Below, piece after piece: positions 5,301-8,619 of a stretch of 8,619 nucleotides of DNA (positions are counted from its first letter, which is position 1; every line of letters starts with the position of its first letter). Below the pieces are notes generated by a model that searched no databases, was not told where the DNA came from, and worked only from the letters and a program-made list of their open reading frames with translations. The position numbers were made by a program, and so were the translations under genes. The stretch comes from Candidatus Nanohaloarchaea archaeon. GTDB lineage: Archaea > EX4484-52 > GLR71. The DNA is taken from positions 1 to 8,619 of the forward strand of contig JAUVES010000020.1 in the NCBI GenBank assembly GCA_030594675.1, read 5' to 3'.

Positions 5301-7839
5301 CGTTTGCTGGCACTGCGAAATAGAATGACTTCTTTTCAGGCCTTGTGAAGTTGTATGAGAATGTGTAAAGCTTGCTCAGAATCATTGTTTCTGTGATTGC
5401 TGACTGGTTGATTTGTGCATTGTTTGTGAGGTTGACGGATCTTGTTGATATGCCGGCAACTGCTATAGTTCCAAAGTCAAGTTCTGTTGTTATGTTTGTT
5501 TCAAAGTCCTGGATGAATGTAGTGTTCATCAATCCGTTGTTTGATGTGTCTGATTCAGTCTGGTTTGTCCATGTTATGTTTGCTGAGAAGTAATGTGTTT
5601 TGCTTATGATATTCCATGATGCTGTGGATTCTATTGTAACCGGTTCTGTGATGTTGCAGGTGCAGTTGTAGGTCTGGGAAGATAATAATACATTATCTAC
5701 ATAAAAGTTGATAGTTGCATTGGATACATTGAAGCCGTATGCCTCTATTGTTGCGTTGATTGTTATTGTATCTCCAGTGTACAGGTCTGATATATTTGCG
5801 AGGTATACTGATGTGATGTTGAGGTCAGGGCGGAGGTAGAAAGTACTTGTGGCTGTAGAGTTATGACCGTAGGCATCTGTTGCGTTGATTGTGATGTTGT
5901 GGGTACCTTCTGTCCAATTGCTTTGCGGGAAGTCTGCGGTGCCTGTCTTGTTGCTTATGTTGTAAAGTAATATATAAGGTCCGTCATCTATTGAGTATGT
6001 CACATTTGCTGTCTCGTCTGTTGATATGTTTATGAGGTTGGTGGCGTTTGAATAGGATGCCCCGTTTGCTGGTGTGTTGATTGTTATTATAGGTGGGTTT
6101 ACATCTATTACATTTATACTTATATTTAGAGTGTCATTGTAATTGCTTGAGTTGTCTGTTGCATTTATTGTTATTGTGTGGGTTCCGTTTTCTATTGAGT
6201 TAGGGACTGCGAAAGTGTATCTGTAAAGACCACCAGATAGAGAAAGAATCTGGGTTGCGTTGCCTCCTACAAGGCTTAGGTTTGCGTATACATATTTCAG
6301 TTCCAGGTCTGAGACATTTGCTGTTATTGTTGTATAATCTGAGCCTGTTGCGTTTACCTGTGTCTTTGAGAGATTGACTGAATATACATTTGGGATTGTG
6401 ACATCTGTTATGTTTATCTCTATGTATTCTGTATCATTTATGTTGCCGTTTATGTCTGTTGCTGTTATGTTGAGGTGGTAGGTGCCTGAAACTATTGTAT
6501 CTGTTATAATTATGTTTCCTATTGAAAACATACCATCAACTGCAGAGTCATTATGAAGGGGGCTACCATCATCATACATTTTCTGTGATGAAGAGCCTCC
6601 AATATCAGAGAGATCTATGTAGATAATATCAACACCGCCATCTTCAATTATTCCTTCAATATCTGATGCGTTGACATGCAAAACAAGGATTGTCCCGTTT
6701 GCAGGCAATGTTGATGGTATCGCTGTCATCGCTGTGACATAAGGCCCTGTTACATCTACTATTGTTATTGTTTTTGACTGGGTGTCATTGTAATTGCTTG
6801 AATTGTCTGTTGCGTTTACATAGACATTGTATGTGCCATTGTTAAATGTTTCAGGTATTGTCATGTTAAATGTCCATCTGGTGTCTGAAGAGTTTGTGTC
6901 TCCGTGCGTTCCGTCATTGTACATCTGCTGGTCTTCAAGACCACCGAGTTCTGTCAGGTTTATTGTTACATTGTTTATCTCTGTCTCGGTGATATCTGCA
7001 TAAAATATTATCTCATCTGTACCTGATGCATCTACTGAGTACTGGTCTGCTGTGAAGATGACTGCGGGGTTTGTTGTGTCGTTTATTGTAAGGCTTATGT
7101 ATTCTGTTGTGTTCTGGTGGCCGAAGATGTCTGTAAGGTTCAGGTTCAATGTTTTTGCTCCATGGATGTAGGAGATGCTACCAGATAGGTTAAAGGAGTA
7201 TATGGTGTTGTTGGCTGACATCGCTGTTGCATTTGATAGACCTAAAGATGACAGGTTTATCGTTACTGTATTGATGTTTGTGTCTGATACATTTACTGTC
7301 AGGAAGATGTATGATGAGTCTGTTGCGTTAAGGTCTGCATTCAAGGTTGTGCCTGCGGCGATTACCTGCGGTGCTTTTCCATCCACCCCTGTTGTTATAT
7401 CTGTGGAGTTTTCTGTATTGTTTAGGTCTGTGGTGTTTATGTACCATGTGTAGATAGTTTCATCTGTTGATGGTGATGTTGCGTTGAACCAGATGCTGAT
7501 TGAGGTAGTGGCGTTTGCCGTTGGTGCTGTGCATTCTATTATATTTGAAGTGTTCTGGCAGTTCCATAAAGGGTATCCTGATGAATTTATTGTAGAAGCA
7601 TTTAGGATGAAGGTTGCAGGGATGTTGATTGTTGTCTTGTTTATTGACTCGTTTGTTTCGACTGAGAAAGTATAGATATTTTCTGTTCCTGATTTTGTCC
7701 AGTTTGATACTGGTGTATTTGAGATATCAAGAGTTGTTGTCTGCGTGTGATCTGAGAAGGCAATAGCGGTGAAAAGAACTGTTGTGATTGTAAGAACTAT
7801 GAGGAATATCGATTGCTGTTGGTGTATATATTTATCCAT
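2395..7839 (-). CDS. Giant single-pass surface protein: Ig/CARDB-like ectodomain with a cytoplasmic C2H2 zinc finger
   Basis: 1814 residues from the ATG at 7839, immediately followed by a basic N-terminus and a hydrophobic signal segment (11-29, ending TAIAFS). Order of parts: a beta module with C94 and C103 (35-150); four related Ig-like modules (about 157-256, 257-362, 365-480, 483-580); an Ig-like module (582-670); a CARDB-like domain (672-770, ending ESDTSNN); further beta modules (about 780-1320); an acidic linker (1332-1340); a six-cysteine module (1352-1383); a NEW3-like domain (1388-1492); a helical stalk (1494-1580); a transmembrane helix (1587-1608); a basic His/Pro-rich tail; and a C2H2 finger (1788-1809). 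Sequons number about 107 before the membrane helix and one after it. It is probably an adhesin or receptor-like envelope protein; ligand and tail target are unknown. The membrane-protein gene follows directly. minD lies 51 nt upstream, with TATA-like sequence in the gap, so the gene may be read from its own promoter as well as with minD. Confidence 0.92.
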   Translation of the reverse strand: MDKYIHQQQSIFLIVLTITTVLFTAIAFSDHTQTTTLDISNTPVSNWTKSGTENIYTFSVETNESINKTTINIPATFILNASTINSSGYPLWNCQNTSNIIECTAPTANATTSISIWFNATSPSTDETIYTWYINTTDLNNTENSTDITTGVDGKAPQVIAAGTTLNADLNATDSSYIFLTVNVSDTNINTVTINLSSLGLSNATAMSANNTIYSFNLSGSISYIHGAKTLNLNLTDIFGHQNTTEYISLTINDTTNPAVIFTADQYSVDASGTDEIIFYADITETEINNVTINLTELGGLEDQQMYNDGTHGDTNSSDTRWTFNMTIPETFNNGTYNVYVNATDNSSNYNDTQSKTITIVDVTGPYVTAMTAIPSTLPANGTILVLHVNASDIEGIIEDGGVDIIYIDLSDIGGSSSQKMYDDGSPLHNDSAVDGMFSIGNIIITDTIVSGTYHLNITATDINGNINDTEYIEINITDVTIPNVYSVNLSKTQVNATGSDYTTITANVSDLELKYVYANLSLVGGNATQILSLSGGLYRYTFAVPNSIENGTHTITINATDNSSNYNDTLNISINVIDVNPPIITINTPANGASYSNATNLINISTDETANVTYSIDDGPYILLYNISNKTGTADFPQSNWTEGTHNITINATDAYGHNSTATSTFYLRPDLNITSVYLANISDLYTGDTITINATIEAYGFNVSNATINFYVDNVLLSSQTYNCTCNITEPVTIESTASWNIISKTHYFSANITWTNQTESDTSNNGLMNTTFIQDFETNITTELDFGTIAVAGISTRSVNLTNNAQINQSAITETMILSKLYTFSYNFTRPEKKSFYFAVPANATSGDITVTLSYNTSLGSVTYTNPTVNAPGISRLDIDAKYMNLSSLPVNITVEIDLDETQWIQSDFNTTQTIENKSSEIFTYNLTVPDNIPSGNYTGTIIYENENNSISSNITFSVTAPELWIMSYVKESPVQTSSATYTFYANTESGIKNYSLIIKNNNGETLNDVFLNFSSLNFTKGNENITITLTNGTDGVIIDENNATFTGITADTNKSVILSFNVSNHTIGTYSTKFNLTSSNGEPIENYSVTLQLIIDNTLGISMTHSSVLKLYPANTTTFEVDVKYRDGTPVTGLNESNITALYIKNGASQTILSYLNNFTETTPGTYLLNITLPSGMVGGNFHLGLTASTGTYSGTYEEDITVYGQYLSAVWVTGKTPEDRNAYSFVGYDTYRISITNIGLESSGPLTATLSTCGASYLAIIGDVNETIASLSPGQSDTATWYVDPIANKTNCQVTVTVTGGKFWFTSTSAILSKKIDITDTAPAVVDDEEEDEEGTETPALTLTSVCDVSMCDFDEKCVNDACTYFECEDGYYLNHTCIKYKYSIDFSSIPENLNITQGNTTSVRIKFMNTGNKVIENFTFTFTGLDNTSSYRIATVLDDEIDIGDEQNIVVLFNISSDAQVGRHNITVWFNSENYTTSETFVLSILPDEESIAEIDKWMPELEKDITDFKSRFNQVKDRINGTNYTLLNNTLLQIEILFEETKNATLSGDFMTAYEKKAQIEKLLAEANIVMDAYTLKQGGSFYFLLIAFLVVSLMTGSYILYDQSRPDGYHIYNGTAPFGQKQMRLPAFLRSSITAGKRRFEPVNMNQYHHKPSFEIKFILKMHSLKHRLKLRFEDLQSHQTKLSSKKFVKQMPSFAPRPMQSPHPHRMTSIQSIQPRPHPASLSHPRPIPSIRSTQPHSIRSPHPHPIPSVRGAQSPHPLAKVRPVSKMTKTFERSKTRCGVCGRNFKNKHELELHRKYAHKHKSS
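2413..2478 (-). other. C2H2 zinc-finger domain at the C-terminus of the giant surface protein
   Basis: Residues 1788-1809 fit the classical pattern exactly: C1788-X2-C1791-X12-H1804-X4-H1809, with the core hydrophobics F1795 and L1801 at the expected X3-F-X5-L-X2-H positions. The flanks are rich in Lys, Arg and His. It lies 179 residues after the transmembrane helix, on the side predicted to be cytoplasmic. Family knowledge allows DNA, RNA or protein binding; a single finger alone usually binds DNA weakly. Confidence 0.88.
2530..2712 (-). repeat. Degenerate tandem repeat encoding the His/Pro/Arg/Ser-rich cytoplasmic tail
   Basis: Three imperfect units of about 18-22 residues: 1710-1731 (starts SPHPHRM), 1732-1749 (starts SHPRPIPSI) and 1750-1770 (starts SPHPHPIPSV). 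The shared core is S-x-P-x-P-IPS-[IV]-R. Eight histidines and many prolines indicate a disordered, possibly metal-binding or nucleic-acid-attracting linker. On the plus strand the repeat shows as recurring GGGTGCGG and GAGGGTATTGG blocks. Confidence 0.7.
3691..3786 (-). other. Six-cysteine module in the giant surface protein
   Basis: Residues 1352-1383 have cysteines at 1352, 1357, 1363, 1368, 1373 and 1383, with the pattern DEKCVNDAC followed by CEDGYYLNHTC. Outside the cell these probably form three disulfides in a small knot comparable to EGF- or trypsin-inhibitor-like modules, though I cannot assign a named family. It follows the acidic linker at 1332-1340 and precedes the membrane-proximal NEW3-like domain. 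Confidence 0.65.
6100..7371 (-). repeat. Four tandem Ig-like modules of about 100-115 residues in the giant surface protein
   Basis: Module joints are marked by recurring short phrases: DGKAPQV, NDTTNPAV, VDVTGPYV, TDVTIPNV and IDVNPPII. Inside each module are an INLSxLGG-like strand, in two copies a Q(Q/K)MY(N/D)DG turn, and a GTYxxxxNATDxxxNxNDT-like end. The motif NATDNSSNYNDT is identical in modules two and four. The nucleotide segments encoding it (6131-6167 and 6782-6818) match at 35 of 37 positions, so these modules arose by duplication. Confidence 0.8.
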
Positions 7840-7859
7840 AGTGATAACCGAATGATTAT

Positions 7860-7890
7860 AACTAAAAGTTCTTTAAAAATACTTAAATAG
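7860..7890 (-). promoter_or_regulatory. Possible promoter of the giant gene and/or terminator of minD
   Basis: The 51-nt gap between minD and the giant gene is very AT-rich on the minus strand. TATTTAAGT and TTTTTAAAG are TATA-like and lie about 32-50 nt upstream of the ATG at 7839, so a start near 7851 with a short leader is possible. The TTTTT run could instead act as a weak archaeal oligo-T terminator for minD. Sequence alone does not separate these readings. Confidence 0.35.
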
Positions 7891-8619
7891 TTATCTATTG
7901 AGACCAGGTATTTTTGAGATAATAGTTTTCAAGAAACTGTCACTTGTAGTATCTTCAATTCCACAGAGATTTCTTGACAGGGATGATATCGCTCTGGATG
8001 GAGGAGAGTTTGGATTATAGTCAAGCACTGATTTTCCGAGAACTATTGACTGCTTTATGTCTTTGTGATAGGGTATTTTTGCTATTATATCTCCGCCAAG
8101 AAATTCTGATATTTCTGTGTCGGAAAGCTCAAGATGCTCATTACGCACCATGTTGATGACTATACCTTTTACTGGTTTTCCAAGATTTGTGGCAAGACGC
8201 TTTACAAGTGCTGCATTCGAGATTGATGGTAAATCCGGGTTTGTCACGATCATCACTGAGTCTGAAACATCTATTGCATCTTTTACTTCATTGTCTGCAC
8301 CTGCAGCTGTGTCTATGAAGATAAAATCAAAATGGCCAATAACATTCGTGATTAAATCCCTGAAGCCTTTCAATGAGGATTCTGTATAATTGAGGGCAGC
8401 AGGCATTACATGAAAACCATTTGGATGGCTGTAAAGAGCTTCATGAAATTCCTTTTTTCCTGAAAGGACTGAGTTTATATCAGCCTCAGGATTCAGCATA
8501 TTGAGATGGATGCCAAGATTTGCACATGAGATATTTGCATCAATTACAAGGACTGTTTTTTGTTCTCTTGTAAGTGCATTTGCGAGATTAGCTGTAATTG
8601 TTGTCTTTCCTACGCCACC
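7891..8619 (-). CDS. minD: MinD/ParA-family ATPase, N-terminus cut off by window edge
   Basis: 242 residues are visible; the frame is open to the last base, so the ATG at 8499 is internal. The sequence begins with GGVGKTT, the deviant Walker A P-loop, with its signature lysine just outside the window. It continues with VLVIDANISCANLG (Walker A' / switch I region), FDFIFIDTAAG at 97-107 (switch II / Walker B), VTNPDLPSISNA at 125-135 and DYNPNSPPSRA at 200-210, all typical of MinD. The last 16 residues (SFLKTIISKIPGLNR region) could form the amphipathic membrane-targeting helix by which MinD dimers bind membrane when ATP-loaded. Family members place division, motility or chemosensory structures. 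Its position directly before the giant surface-protein gene hints at organising that protein at the membrane (inference). A role in cell division or another MinD paralogue role remains possible. Confidence 0.92.
   Translation of the reverse strand, partial: GGVGKTTITANLANALTREQKTVLVIDANISCANLGIHLNMLNPEADINSVLSGKKEFHEALYSHPNGFHVMPAALNYTESSLKGFRDLITNVIGHFDFIFIDTAAGADNEVKDAIDVSDSVMIVTNPDLPSISNAALVKRLATNLGKPVKGIVINMVRNEHLELSDTEISEFLGGDIIAKIPYHKDIKQSIVLGKSVLDYNPNSPPSRAISSLSRNLCGIEDTTSDSFLKTIISKIPGLNR

Noticed and set aside
2395..7839. Giant gene as a chimera of a surface protein and a separate zinc-finger gene
   Set aside because: The frame is continuous from the transmembrane helix through the tail to the finger, with no frameshift, and no start signal stands before the finger. 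An assembly join cannot be excluded, but nothing in the sequence suggests one.
8117..8389. Plus-strand open frame of 90 codons
   Set aside because: It is antisense to minD, which has clear family motifs across the same stretch.
7891..8499. A complete 202-residue protein starting at the ATG at 8499
   Set aside because: The same frame continues upstream without a stop to the window end and contains the P-loop GGVGKTT, so the gene is a partial, longer MinD-type ATPase.

Overview
The window looks like part of the chromosome of an uncultivated archaeon, probably a DPANN-type or similar small-genome lineage (inference, moderate confidence). The evidence is archaeal TATA boxes in the promoters, a TtuA/Ncs6-type tRNA thiolase with its N-terminal zinc finger, an archaeal-style giant Asn/Thr-rich surface protein packed with N-glycosylation sequons, and a MinD-type ATPase. 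The sequence is moderately AT-rich and almost fully coding.

Layout. 1-626 (minus) is the N-terminal 208 residues of a TtuA/NcsA/CTU1-family tRNA 2-thiolation enzyme, cut by the window edge. 627-731 is a divergent promoter region with two back-to-back TATA boxes. 732-1445 (plus) encodes a 237-residue protein made of two tandem winged-helix-like units. Its 3' end overlaps, tail to tail by 35 nt, an unrecognised polytopic membrane protein (1411-2376, minus). That gene follows closely behind a giant gene (2395-7839, minus, 1814 residues). A 51-nt gap separates the giant gene from a MinD-like ATPase (7891-8619, minus), whose N-terminus is cut inside the P-loop.

The focus of interest is the giant protein. 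From N- to C-terminus it has a signal peptide, about 1300 residues of beta-sandwich (Ig-like, CARDB-like) modules, an acidic linker, a six-cysteine module, a NEW3-like domain, a helical stalk, one transmembrane helix, and a basic His/Pro-rich tail of about 206 residues ending in a consensus C2H2 zinc finger. I counted about 107 N-X-S/T sequons before the transmembrane helix and one after it, which supports an outside ectodomain and a cytoplasmic zinc finger.

The minus-strand cluster minD, giant receptor-like protein, polytopic membrane protein suggests an envelope complex. In that reading the ectodomain is exposed to the environment, a zinc-finger tail lies in the cytoplasm, a membrane partner carries an external helical domain, and a MinD ATPase may position or organise the complex. 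This joint role is inference; only gene order, spacing and domain content are visible. The tRNA thiolase is a housekeeping neighbour and the tandem winged-helix protein may be an unrelated regulator.
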